A program made the translations under genes and the position numbers. From positions 4,459,758 through 4,523,757 of the forward strand of contig JAHREC010000062.1 in assembly GCA_020081605.1 (NCBI GenBank): 64,000 bases of DNA, in the 5' to 3' direction. This document shows, piece by piece, positions 50,101 through 61,277 of this stretch (position 1 is the first letter of the stretch; each line of letters starts with the position of its first letter). This DNA comes from Albifimbria verrucaria. Its lineage: Eukaryota; Ascomycota; Sordariomycetes; Hypocreales; Stachybotryaceae. Under the pieces are notes generated by a model. That model saw only the letters and a list, made by a program, of their open reading frames with translations, searched no databases and was not told the DNA's origin.

Positions 50101-52082
50101 CCTTGCTTATGACGCACACACTCGAGATCTAGTGGACAAACAAATACCTCCTCGGTATATAGACTCGCTTATTGTTGAACAAGGCAACACTATATGCGAC
50201 TTGGTCATGTCCAAAAAGCAAGGCGGTTTGGGTGGACACCTATTTGTCTGCGGGTCTGTATCCGTCTTCGACTCAGTAATGAACGGAATCCGAAAAGCGT
50301 TGTATACCTACCGCACTGCAACTATGGACAATGTCGACATGATTATCAACAAAGCTTTCGCTGAACGGAGATTTATGCTTGACGTTTTATGACACCTAAG
50401 CCGCTACCATGTGATTTGCCTACCATTTCACTCTCGGATCTTGCAACTCATACTGGGCATCGAGACAACTCGCGCATGTGGATTGCGGTACATGGAAGTG
50501 TATACGATGTGACTGACTTTTGTCCAATGCATCCTGGAGGAACGCTAATTATTCAGTCCAACGCTGGCGTTGACTGTTCGGCGTCATTCGATAAGCTTGC
50601 TCATACCAATAACCCCGAAGTTTCGAGTCTGTTGACCAAGTATTTCATCGGACATCTAGCGCCAAAGCCCGACTACCAGAACAACGAAGCTCTCTCGCTG
50701 CTTTATGACCTGTGGGCGAACTACTTGCGGACCACAGTCGAAACATTAGTTGCACATCAATTCGAGATGCACGAGATCACAGGCGGAACCAGGGAATCTT
50801 CCTCGGCATGGGACCCAGCCGGCTCCTCGAACATGTGGTTGCAGGAAAGCTTACCAAACAGCTATGCAGTACGATCTTTCTACGGTTATCAGAGCCGGCT
50901 ATTACAAAGTGGATTCAAATCCTTGTTCGGGAGAAGCTACAAGAGCTTGTCCTCAAGTTGTCCTTCAATCTTGCTAGTGCTAGTGGACCAGGCCTGAATG
51001 CTAGGCTACCGGATGTACTCGGGACGATCGCACGAGCCAGGGCTAGTCCTGATGCAATTACTTGCACTAAGGAAATTGGTCTTGTGGGTAACTTGGTTTG
51101 CGACCAGGACTCCTCTCTACGGTTCCATGAGCGTGGTGTCTTTGCCTATGCTGCTCGGAGCGTAGAGCTTGACATCGAATTGCTGGAAGATCTTCGCCAA
51201 GAAGCATGCTTAGGCATGGATGCATTGGATGCAATAGCTGCAGACTTTATGACGTCCAACGACGACGATCAAGATGAGGAGTTGGATAGGCTTGCTGAAG
51301 TGTCAAGCTTTCTATTGCAGCTACTCGAGCGTATGGCTCGACGTTTAACAATCTTCTACACGAAGCTTGCGCAGTGCTCGGTGTATAATCCTGCAATGGA
51401 GCGCAATCCAGCCCGTTCAAGATGGGCACGTGTCTTGACATACATTCGCGATGGCAGCTTCTTCGTTTTGACCAGTACGGCGGCGGAGAGCAACGCTATA
51501 AAAACAGGACAAAAGTCAACATACTACATGTCAAGATCGAACCCCAACCAGAATGTTGACTTTGATAATGTAATGTCGCGGATAAATGCAACTCTCGCAT
51601 CCACGAAACTGCGCTCGCATGACAGGATCTCTCGTCCCCAAACCCTTAATGCTGTCCATCATGACAGAGGGAGGAAAACAGGGAACCTTAGTGCTGCTGC
51701 AGAACATGAAAATGCAAGTGCGCTTAAGGCGATGAGTCAATTTGTGGAGAAGAACCGCAAGGCAATTCACAGGCTAAGCAAGCTACCCGTGGTGGGTGTG
51801 GAGACGCTGGAAGATCTTCGCAAGATGTCTGCTGGGATGGATCGACATGGGGAAAGCCCAGCGAGTCTGCCCAATTTCGAAAAAGAAGAGATGAACGGCC
51901 CCATGAACCACCTTCACTCGAGGTCTTCTTCATTCCATCGCGCACTTAGTAAGATGAGCCAGTCGTCGCGGAGCAGATCCCCATCGTTGAGCAGGCAGCC
52001 CTCAAGAAGCAGCATCTCAAGCCAAGGCTCCTCGCCAGATATCCCATACTGGGACAGCAACTATTGCAAAAGATCTGAGTGA
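47198..52082 (+). CDS. IDO-like heme domain / NADPH-FAD reductase / cytochrome b5 fusion
   Basis: Single gene, five exons, about 1,560 residues after bridging frame slips. Residues ~1-560 are related to indoleamine 2,3-dioxygenase: SFQHGPDAIAACQEH, LVMDAFLG, LPSNHRAFIAAIEYHY, and RGFMGVHRYKVFGILEVAG with the probable proximal heme His. Residues ~560-995 form a sulfite-reductase/P450-reductase-type FAD and NADPH module: KPGDRLAIMP, RTYSIAS, GVSSGFLN, FFAGGSGIAPFRGFWQSR, LYLGVQSREKFCFEDEL. There is no flavodoxin domain. Residues ~997-1090 are cytochrome b5 (HPGG and KLAHTNNPEV carry the heme histidines). The remaining ~460 residues are helical, then Ser/Arg-rich, and unrecognised. Slips are at 49627-49629, 49742-49745, 50385-50388 (T run) and 50785-50786. 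Internal electron flow NADPH-FAD-b5-heme is inferred. The substrate is unknown. Confidence 0.82.
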
Positions 52083-53482
52083 TGGGCAACCACCCTGTCT
52101 TCGTTGATGGGACGCTTGAATTACAGATCAAGAGGTCATAGTGTTCCCCCTCCTGCGAGCGCTACAAGGCTCACACACAATTTTAAGGGAGTCCCACGGG
52201 CTGGGTCACTAATGAAGGAGGATGACACTTCTAGAAGTGAACGTGGGATGCAGACTAGACGAATGCCTGCTTATCAAAGAGGGATAGGAGTGCGGTCTTG
52301 ATGGCACCTAAGTCAAATTGTTTAACACACGATATAAACTGGAGCTTTGTTAGGGATGGCACATTTAGATCACGGAGCTACCATCAACTCCAATCACAAG
52401 CACAATTCCCTTTCTGCTTGGAAAACTTCCTTGTTTGTACACGTGACTTACAGCAAGATGTAAATCTACGATTAGACGAAAGTAATTGACTATGATCTCT
52501 GCCTAGCTTCTCCTATCTCGTCCTTCCTCCACAAGTAGCCATGCAACCTCTTGTTCAACAGTGATTCATTTATACACAACTGGACCTCAATATTCAGAGG
52601 GAAGTAGTCAATATTGGACAATGTCACAGTAACAAACTCTCGGGTAAGATTGGGAAATCATGACGAAACTCCACGCGAGCCGTGGCATGCGCCTCCATCA
52701 GGAATGTCGAGATGGAAGCCCGATTTCGTATCGACAAATCGACGTAGCAGATCGCTCCTAGACGCCTTGAAAGTGGATTTCACTGAGATTGTGAGCATGC
52801 GCTAAGGCACAAGGGGGCATGGCTGTGGATCATCCCATCAGAAAGAAAAGGGCCTGGAATGATTTGGGGAGAGCTCGGATGGTAGCGCTCTTCATCAGCT
52901 TAGATTGCGTGTCAACACGTGCTTTGGCTCTTTCAAGCAATCAGCAGCAATGCTAGCCTGCCCATCACGCGCCAGAGAAGACACTTTCGCTGATCATGCA
53001 GCGCCCTGTGCGCTCGATCAGTACTCGATCTTGCAGACTTGACGATCGTGGGTGGAAGTGGCCCCGCATAGCTCATAGAGCCGGTGGTCCGGTCGCTAGT
53101 CTCACTAACCTTGTCGTCGACAACGAATCAACTGGAGAATCCGGCGTAACTAACGGGCTGGTCCGAGACAGTGTCTCTGGAAGCCGCTTGGACTACTGTC
53201 CAGCCACGACACAGGGAGGCGAGTAATCCTAGGCCCTGGGCAGCAGAATCACCCACAATATGCCAATGTCCAAACTACTCGAGTAATGTCATGTCACTCC
53301 TACTTTTCAATCGGAGAAGATTTCCTCTCGGGCGCTAGATGAAAATGACGTGACCCTTATCCTCCAAGCCTTATATAAGTATAACGCCCATTTGGCAAGC
53401 CTCATCCTGTAGACAAGTTAGCCAAAGTTTGACCTCAGCCTAGCTCACCTTTTTCGTCATCGCAATCTGACTGCGTACCGGC
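52083..53482. other. Intergenic, promoter of the RGS-LOV gene
   Basis: About 1.4 kb separating two same-strand genes. No family was recognised. A TATAAG-like motif (53371-53380) lies about 110 bases before the presumed leader ATG at 53483. Confidence 0.45.
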
Positions 53483-53659
53483 ATGTTTCTCTCTCGACGT
53501 CAGGCCATTGTGAGGGTAAGCTTCTTGGCTTGATTTACGCTGTTCCATTTCGTCTTGTCTCACAAGGTGCTCGTGCCACCAGGGAAAGGGGCAAGAAGGC
53601 AACGTTCACCAACCGCCGCGTCAAGGGTAAACGAAATGCTCCTTTCTTGTCATTTCAGC
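53483..53659 (+). promoter_or_regulatory. Leader intron with upstream ATG
   Basis: A small frame ATG-TTT-CTC... starts at 53483 and ends at a TGA at 53531-53533, 16 codons. It overlaps a good donor (GAGG/gtaagc, about 53516) that pairs with an acceptor tttcag just before the main ATG at 53661. Splicing would remove most of the leader and the uORF stop. The arrangement may regulate translation of the photoreceptor. Confidence 0.35.
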
Positions 53660-53660
53660 C

Positions 53661-55899
53661 ATGTCTCAAACCTTCGTTCATGACAGCCACCACGGCAGCC
53701 AGCAACCCCACTCGAAGGACACCCATAAAACGATCCGTGCGCTATCGGCATTTGACGCTGGCGGAGAAGATAGTGGAGGTGCAGCCTCTCCAAGCATTCC
53801 TATGGGAACTCGGGAAAGCAATGCATGCATAGTTGAGCAGATTGCATTTGATCCTGCTTTCAGAAATAAAGAATCGTCGAAATCGCAAGGAAAACGGAAT
53901 AATTCTTACGCAATGCCAACTTATCGAACGTCATCGCCAAGAGCATCACCAATGTATGCTTTCCAATTTCCTTGAATCCAGGATTTCACTAAGAGTAAAA
54001 CAGGTACCGCAGGGATAACCACTCTGTGCCGCACATCGTTGATGGGAATCAAGGCGTCGATGATATTCCTGGCGAGTATAATGTACGGCCACGTTCGGCT
54101 TCGACTGTTTCGTGGAGTGCAACCTCTTGCCGCTCACAGTCTAGATCGCCATCACATCTGGTGTCTTCCACCTCCTCAATTCATGGGCCCAACACTCTGC
54201 CCGGTCTTCAAGTGAAAAGCGACGCCGACCAAGATGGCCTTGAGCCACTGGTTGAGGAAGAGTTCGACCCTGCTTCATTTGACCTAGTGGTACCGGCGAG
54301 CGGGCTCACCAAGTCCTACAGCCTGGAGACTCAGTCTGAGCTACTATTCTCAGCTAAACATCTCGCCACGATATTTGATGACCCGTCCCTTCTACAGCGC
54401 TTCACAAACTATCTCCATAAATGGCGACCAGAGTCATTACCCCTTCTAGTGTACTATCTTGATGCACGCAAGGCGCTGAAGGCTGTTCAGTACGCCAATG
54501 CCTTGAGCGCCCATCTTCAAGTGATTGAAGGACTTGATTTCACTGCGGGCCGAGCTCAACCCATTGCGGATCAAGCAGTTCGTGAGAAAGCCGACAAAGC
54601 TTTTGAGACCCTCCTGAATGAGGATCTTCCTGCGTTTATTACGCAAACCTATATTCAAACAGTCAGCCTTACCATTAAACGGCGGATTGCGAATACCCTA
54701 CCTACTCAGCTACGAGAACAGTCAGAAGGCCTTGCGGAGGTGTTCTGTCTGACTGACCCATCGAGACCTGACAATCCAATCGTCTTTGCAAGCGAAGGTA
54801 TGATCCCCTAGATCTGATTTGAAGAGTACCTGGTTATTGAAACTTGGCAGAATTCCATAAAACCACCCAATATGGCATGAGCTACGTCCTTGGACGCAAT
54901 TGTCGTTTTCTACAGGGACCAAAGACCAATCCTTTCAGTGTTAAGAGAATCCGCGAAAAGCTGGCAGCTGGGAAAGAACATTGCGAAACATTCCTGAATT
55001 ACCGCCGCGACGGTTCACCATTCATGAATCTCCTCATGATCGCACCTCTCCTTGACTCTCGGGGCGTAGTCAGGTATCACATTGGCGCTCAAGTCGACGT
55101 ATCTGGTTTAGTGAAGTCATGCGCTGGGTTAGAATCGCTATCGCATGCGATGGAGAGAGAAGCTCATCAGACCTTTATGGGACTCAAAAGGGAGCAGCAG
55201 CAGGTTTCAGAGGAAACAGACTCGATGAATGAGTTCCGGGAGCTGGCTGAAATGTTCAATCTGGCAGAATTAAAAACCGTCCGAGAATCCGGTGGCGTTT
55301 TGCATCGTACCCAGCAAGAAGACGTAGCGTCTACCGAAAGAGTTCACAACTGGCACAGACCACGGCTACTAATCAGTGACGATGCTACCATCGACAGAAG
55401 GAACTCGGATCCGATCTTGCACGATATCGATATTTCCAACAGTGGCCGGCTCAGCGGTGTCTACGAGCATTATCTACTGGTTAGGCCGTTTCCAAACCTT
55501 CGAGTCCTCTTTGCCTCTCCTTCACTCCGCGTCCCTGGCATGTTGCAGAGTTCCTTCGTGGATCGCATTGGGGGTTCTGAGACGGTACGCGATACCATCA
55601 TACAGGCTTTTGCCGAAGGTAACGGGATCACTGCCAAGGTCCGATGGACGACCAGAATAGATCACCAAGGTCGAGGCCGGCCACGCTGGATTCACTGCAC
55701 ACCACTTCTGGGTCTTAATGGAGCTGTTGGAGTCTGGATGGTTGTGCTTGTGGATGATGAATCCGACACTCACAGTCGACCCCAGCGAAGAGATGCGCCG
55801 CCCATTAGCAGACACAATGTTCATCCCAAACGACAAGATGATGATCAAATGAGCTTGGGCAGTTTTGCCGAGGCCCATAGGGTCAATGACGATTATTAA
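53661..55899 (+). CDS. RGS-LOV blue-light photoreceptor
   Basis: About 711 residues in three exons with uninterrupted frame. A Ser-rich N-terminus leads to an RGS domain at ~205-345 (SELLFSAKHLATIFDDPSLL, FTNYLHKWRPESLPLLVYYL, AFITQTYIQTVSL). The LOV domain at ~345-465 carries VLGRNCRFLQGPKTNP, with the photoactive Cys of NCRFLQG, and ends NLLMIAPLLDSRGVVRYHIG and AQVDVSG. An amphipathic linker follows, then a PAS-like segment near 560-670 (LRVLFASPSLRVPGML; RWIHCTPLLGLNGAVGVWMV). RGS-LOV proteins such as Botrytis BcLOV4 bind flavin and move to membranes in blue light; membrane recruitment here is inferred from that. The intact Cys indicates a working photocycle. It lies 1.6 kb downstream of the heme/reductase fusion. 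Confidence 0.88.
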
Positions 55900-56486
55900 T
55901 AATGACCCTTGCGGGTCGATGAGGCGACCCAATATGCAGAATGCCACCACTAATTACGGCATCAACCCTTTAGGCCACCTCGTGGCACCGACTATCACTT
56001 GCCAAAAACGCCGTGATTTATTGCACGGAGCCGTTTCACTCATGGCCTTGGCCGCGAATAATGTCGTTGAATCATAAGATTTGAGCTTATGGACAGAGAT
56101 AAATACAAATATTTAATACAGCTAATCAGTTCGTCAGTACGTTTGGCTTTGTGTCAAACAAGTAGCAACACCAACCTTTTTTTTACGTGTGACTAAAGGT
56201 GCAATTCTTAGAATTTATTTCTGGATCGTCACTCGCAAGTGAAGAGTGTAAATGTTCGCTGAGAATTATATGTAGCGAAGAAATATATTTTACTCTTAAA
56301 ACTCCACGCACGTGAAACGAGGTTCTCTATTTGCAGTACGCAACATTTATTTGTTCATAGCATATCTAATACCACATCCCTTCCTCCCAGTTCTTGCCTG
56401 TCATTCCAGCATTCGGGGAGAATGCAAAGCCTGTTAATTATCTTACAAAATTACAACAATCTGTTCTGCAGGTGTTGCCCAAAGTT
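55900..56486. other. Intergenic between convergent genes
   Basis: About 590 bases between the ends of the RGS-LOV gene (+) and the NmrA-like gene (-). It is AT-rich after 56,080. No gene is seen. Confidence 0.5.
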
Positions 56487-57449
56487 TCAAGCCTTATAGG
56501 ACTCCTTGACCCATGTCCTTGTGTCCTTTAACTGCGGGTGAATCTTCTTCAGCTCCGCAATGTTCGCTGCATAACCTTCATTCTCAAACCATGCGAACAT
56601 ATTACGCATCTCTGTCGACATCCAGAAAACTGCCTTGACAACCAATCCCCATGTCTGCGGTGACTTGGCGCCTGTTTCCTCGAGGAATATTTTGTCCAGC
56701 TCCTCAAATGTAAGCTCGTCGCCGGCGAGCGAAATCGCCCTGTTCTTGAACTGTTCCACGTCCAGAAATGATTTGGCTGCAAAGATACCGATATCTTCTG
56801 TGGCAATGAGCTGCAAAGGCCTATGAAGGGTTTTCTTCCAAGCGGTGGTGAAGATTGAAGCCATATTCTTGACGTTCCAATTATCCATAAAAGCCACCGG
56901 GCGCAATATAGTCCATGTCATGTCACTCTTTTCGGCCTGCTTGATCAAATGGTGCTCAATGTTATGTTTGCTGATGAAATGAGGCACATCGGTGGGGTTG
57001 TCAATAGATCGGTCGCCATGCCGGTCTACAGAGGAGTAGACAAAGTGCTTCACGCCATGTTTAAGTGCTGAGTCAACGAGCGCTTTTCCCTGTTGTTGTT
57101 CAATCGTGGGTCCATCTTTGTTGAATGCAGGTACCTATAATGCTTGTGTTAGCCTTTCATTGTATCAAGCGATCTTTCATATGCTGCTCCTTACCTGAAC
57201 ACTAAAAACTCCCCATATAGGTTGACTTGAAGCAGCTTTGGCAGTCTTGAAAACATTTTCCGTGTCGTTTAGATCGCCCTGGACAATTGAGATGGCTGGT
57301 GACTTAGCCTTGAGCTTCTGGGCTGAAGAAGAGTTGGCGTCACGGGTAAGGGCAAGGATATTGAAGTCGGCGTTAGCTGCCAAAAGAGCATTGACTACGG
57401 CACCACCTTGATTGCCGGTGGCGCCAGTGACTAGAATGGTTCGACTCAT
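56487..57449 (-). CDS. NmrA-like NAD(P)-binding protein
   Basis: Atypical short-chain dehydrogenase/NmrA family protein of about 300 residues. The N-terminal MSRTILVTGATGNQGGAVVN is the Rossmann GxxGxxG motif. NILALTRD and IVQGDLND follow as expected, and VKHFVYSSVDRHGD replaces the catalytic YxxxK region with the NmrA-type pattern. MTWTILRPVAFMDNW is another family landmark. One intron (near 57135-57190) splits WGVFSVQ from VPAFNKDGPTIEQQQGKA. The frame is intact. NmrA-like proteins sense NAD(P) redox state or bind transcription factors; some are metabolic reductases. Which applies here is not decided by sequence. It is convergent with RGS-LOV. Confidence 0.87.
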
Positions 57450-58174
57450 GACGATGAGATTGGTTGTCTGAGATGGGTGTTTATGGGTAATGAGTCTTGC
57501 TCGGGTTATGTGTGCGTAGCTTGAAGTTTTCGAAGATGCACTTCGGATGTGTTGTATAAGATGTGTGATGGAAATTGAGATGCATCATGGATGGTATTGA
57601 CTCCAATCATTTATATATACATCTCTACGGGTAATCTATGCACCCCATGATGCGCTCGGTATTCCTCGCATTACCATGATTGTTCATCATTGAAATGTGG
57701 ACTAAGCAAATCTCCCCACTTGTGAAACAGTTAACCAATAAGAAATGGCTCGGTATTTGCGAGATTGACCGACGAGACATGCCAGCTAAATTAGTTCACG
57801 GACTCCGATTAGGACCGGGGCTAACCAAGTGATTACCAATCCCTATTGTATCTACCCTTGAGCCTCATCTGAACTAAAAGGATAGCCAGTGTGTGAGGCA
57901 CATCTATGGGAATTATTTTCAATAGGACAACATATCAAGGTGGTGCAGCTGCGGAATGGTTTGTTTCTAAACGGTAGTGATAGCAATCTGAATCATGTTC
58001 CATAGCGAATTGCAAGACTTGTACATGACGCATTACAGGGAATATCATTCTTCATAATCGGAAATATCGCCATTGGTTACACCCATCGTGTCCCTTTTGC
58101 CTGAGGCGTTAGCTGACTTGACCAATGCGAAGCCTGTTTCTTAAGTCTTTGAGCCTTTGCTATACTCTGAAATT
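57450..58174. other. Intergenic spacer
   Basis: About 725 bases upstream of the NmrA-like gene and downstream of the dynamin gene. No gene or clear repeat is present. Confidence 0.5.
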
Positions 58175-60487
58175 CTAGCTCGTTGCCTGTACTAGCGTAT
58201 GTGGCCACCCCTCCTGGTATTGCGATTGACTTGGGTGTATAGGAATTGACAGTATTTCGGGTTCTGCTCTATCATGTCCCGCTGTCGACAATGATTCTGA
58301 GTCGTTTGGAACCAATACGTCTGATTTTGCTTGTATTTGCGGATGAATAGGAGCCTTTAACCCTCTGTGCCTATGTAGTCGCTTGATATCCTGAAGACCT
58401 TTTTGCAACGTTCTCAATTTCTCGGTGAGGTTCGACCGTTCAAACTCAGTTTCCTCGCTTTCACCAACAAGTTGCGCAACCTCCAAACGATCGAACTTCA
58501 GAATCTTATCGGGTGTTAAGAGGGATGGCAATTTGCTGATCAGGCATCCTTCAATAGCAATGACGCTGATGTCGTCAATAAATCTGTCCAGGGCGACCTG
58601 TACGAGAAGAATTGAATAGAGTTAGACAGCAGCAGATGATGTTCAAGTGCGGCAGAAAGGCTTACCTTGTAGTATGCTTGCATATAATCCACCGCTATTG
58701 AACTTCCAAACCGATTCATATCTTGCTCAGTTTCGTTGAGAAAAATGTCCACAATCTGGGCAGGATTTACGTATATCTTGTTGTCAGGGTCTTTGAGATG
58801 TTTCCTACCAAAAGTCTCATTGATCTTTCTAGTTATTGCGCGTTTGTTTCGTGCTCGCTGGGCCTCCTGCACATTTATAGTGAGCTGGGGTTGTAGGTAA
58901 TAGCATGAAGACCATTGTGTGGTTGCAAAAGCCCCTCAATCGTTTGGTCCATGTCCATCTTCAACTTTTCAATCTCGTTATTTAAAATAACCAGTATCTC
59001 GTCCGCAACCTCGTTAGCGGCAGTTTGCTTAATGATCAAGCGGGTAGCTTCATATACGCTGCCAAGAATACTTTGCGTTAGTTCGAGCACAATGCCCCTC
59101 CATGGTTGACATTGTAGAGAGAATAGTTCGCCAATGATTAGAGCGTTGAACAGTCCTGGAAGCTCACAACCTCTACTCAAACGCATTCGGCTTTTGACGT
59201 CTTCAATGTAGTCAGAGCGTGTGATCCTTCCTGGGCCTGTATCCTCATCCACATCAGAGTCTATGATGGTTTGGCTCTCTCCATCCGATCGCATTTCGCG
59301 GGAGAATGCGGCAAGCCGATTCTGGACCACTGCGCGAAGACGTTTATGGTAGCCGTCAAATGTCTTTATATCCCCAAAAATACATGACTATAGTTTCCGT
59401 CAACCGCAGCTTTTGTCAAGGAAGTAAAGTCCTGACTGACACGAGACAGGTACTGTAGCTGCTCTTCTGGGGATGACCTGGTAGCTCCGAGTCGATCGAG
59501 CCTAAGTTTGCAGTCATGAATGTTGCGTTCAACATCTTCGATCAAACTTGGCAATTGCTGCATAATCTGTTGTTTCAAAACGGAACTGAGTCGGGACTTG
59601 AGGCTCCGAATACCACAGCAGTTGGAATCAATGGAAGTCCATACTCCTTTATTGAAGAATTCTTCTTCCGCGGTGTCTCGCTGTGCTGATGTGTAATCCC
59701 TTTCATCATAACTTCGGTTTTTAAGAACATGCCAGCCAAGATTCAACGTCACATCTTTGTTCAAAGCAAGATCAACCCATTTGCTCTCACTATCAGATCC
59801 TTCATCCAACTTATCAGGCTTGGTAATGAGACCTATAGTGCGCAGTCCATCAGGATCAGCTGCTTTTGCCAAAGCAGTTACCTCCTGAAGAACGTATCCG
59901 GTATTTGCAGAAACCACAGCCAAGATGATACTGCGAGGTCTCTTCATAAAGTTGGTTACCATGTTTCTGACCATCTCCACATTGTCCGCAGACTGTTCCT
60001 TATTACCTGCCTTGAACAATCCAGGTAGATCGACCATTGTAAGATGTGGCTGGTCAGGTCCAGACAGCTCGACACGAAGAATGTCGTTGCTGAAGATCTT
60101 AGTACCTTGAAGGCCCATTTTATCCTTTGCTTCTTCAATAATTTGTTTGAGCCCGTCATTCTCAAGATTGACCTCCGGCTGCCAGCTGGTCAAAACATCC
60201 TTTTCATCTGGATATCTTCCAGGATCAGGTATGATTGACACCTTGACGTTGGTTGTAAGGTCTCGTCGCAGTATAAGCTCAGTAGCGAAGCGAGTGCAAA
60301 GGCTGTCTTTGGTAGGAAATGACATGCCCGATATGGCTTCAAGTACGGAGCTTTTACCAGCACACTGGTCGCCACAAACAATGATCTCAGGTAGATCAAC
60401 ATATTGATTGATGCCCTGAGATCGAAGTTGATCGATGATGTCGAGGAGATCTCTATGATCCTTTGATTGAAGATCGGCAGCAGACAT
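58175..60487 (-). CDS. Dynamin-family GTPase with GED
   Basis: Large GTPase of the dynamin/Mx group, about 750 residues. The G domain starts near residue 35: G1 is GDQCAGKSSV, G3 is TMVDLPGLFKAG, and G4 is LITKPDKLDEG. The middle/stalk region contains LSSVLKQQIMQQLPSLIEDV and LLQPHNGLHAITYN. The C-terminal GTPase effector domain has MQAYYK (splice) VALDRFIDDISVIAIEGCLI. No membrane span or PH domain is present, as in fungal Mx-like proteins. Frame slips are at 59372-59375 (joins VFLG to DIKTFDGYHKRLRA) and 58887-58890 (joins TYNP to QLTINVQEAQRARN). GTPase motifs are intact. Such proteins remodel membranes or oligomerise on targets; the target here is unknown. The next gene on the same strand encodes a deaminase-like protein. 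Confidence 0.88.
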
Positions 60488-61277
60488 GGCGTGTAATAGT
60501 CAAGTAAAGAAAGGAGCTTGTAGGAGTGAGTTGGAATGATTCTCTGAAAGAAAGGCTAAAATGCGATGGTAGATGTGCTTGGTGCGTGAAAACAAAAAAG
60601 AATGAGAAGTTCAGGAGCGTGATCCTGTTTTATCCTCAATTCTACGCTAAAAAGCGAGACCAAACTCGCGAACCACGCCTGTGGGCGGGGATGTTTGCCT
60701 CATGGTAGGCCTCCTGGTAGGCCTCTTGCAGCTTTATCAGGCAGCAGGGTAGGAAGCGTCGGGCAATATGCATATTTGAGTAGCATTCTTGGTGTTGTAA
60801 CGCTTCAAATCAGGCATTCAGGCATAGACACGTGGCTGTCTGTTTGCTTCAACAGAAAGATATTCGTCACTTGTGCTGCGGTCATACCTCTGAAGATTGT
60901 TAAACCAGAGATGGCATTTCTTTGCAACACAATCGGTAACTTAAATACTACGTCAATCAAGCCATTGGTCCATTCCTATGGCCTACATCTGCATCAATCA
61001 CAAAATGAGGGGAATACATCTGCTCACAAAAACAACAAATACCAATTTCTATCCGCCTGCAGATTTGTTGCTAAAGCTAGCCAGAGACATGACAAACTTC
61101 CATCCATAAATCTATGAATAGACATTTCTCAGGGATTGTAGCGATTTTCTGAAAAAAACGTATACTTGGAATGAAAGATTCACTGAAAGCTTGGTCCTTT
61201 AATCATACAGAAAATGAGAGAAATGAGAGAATAAGAAGGTCATTCGTAATTTTAGCAATCATGTTAAAACCCATAAG
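60488..61277. other. Intergenic spacer
   Basis: About 790 bases between the dynamin gene start and the deaminase gene end. No gene is seen. The region next to 60,487 should hold the dynamin promoter. Confidence 0.5.

Noticed and set aside
50389..50997. A stand-alone cytochrome b5 gene
   Set aside because: It overlaps the reductase stop by ATGA, has no promoter space, and one missing T in a run makes it continuous with the upstream module.
50712..52082. A separate downstream gene starting MGELLADHSRN
   Set aside because: Its first 30 codons overlap the b5-linked frame. A single added G at 50785-50786 joins the two, so it is the C-terminal part of the fusion.
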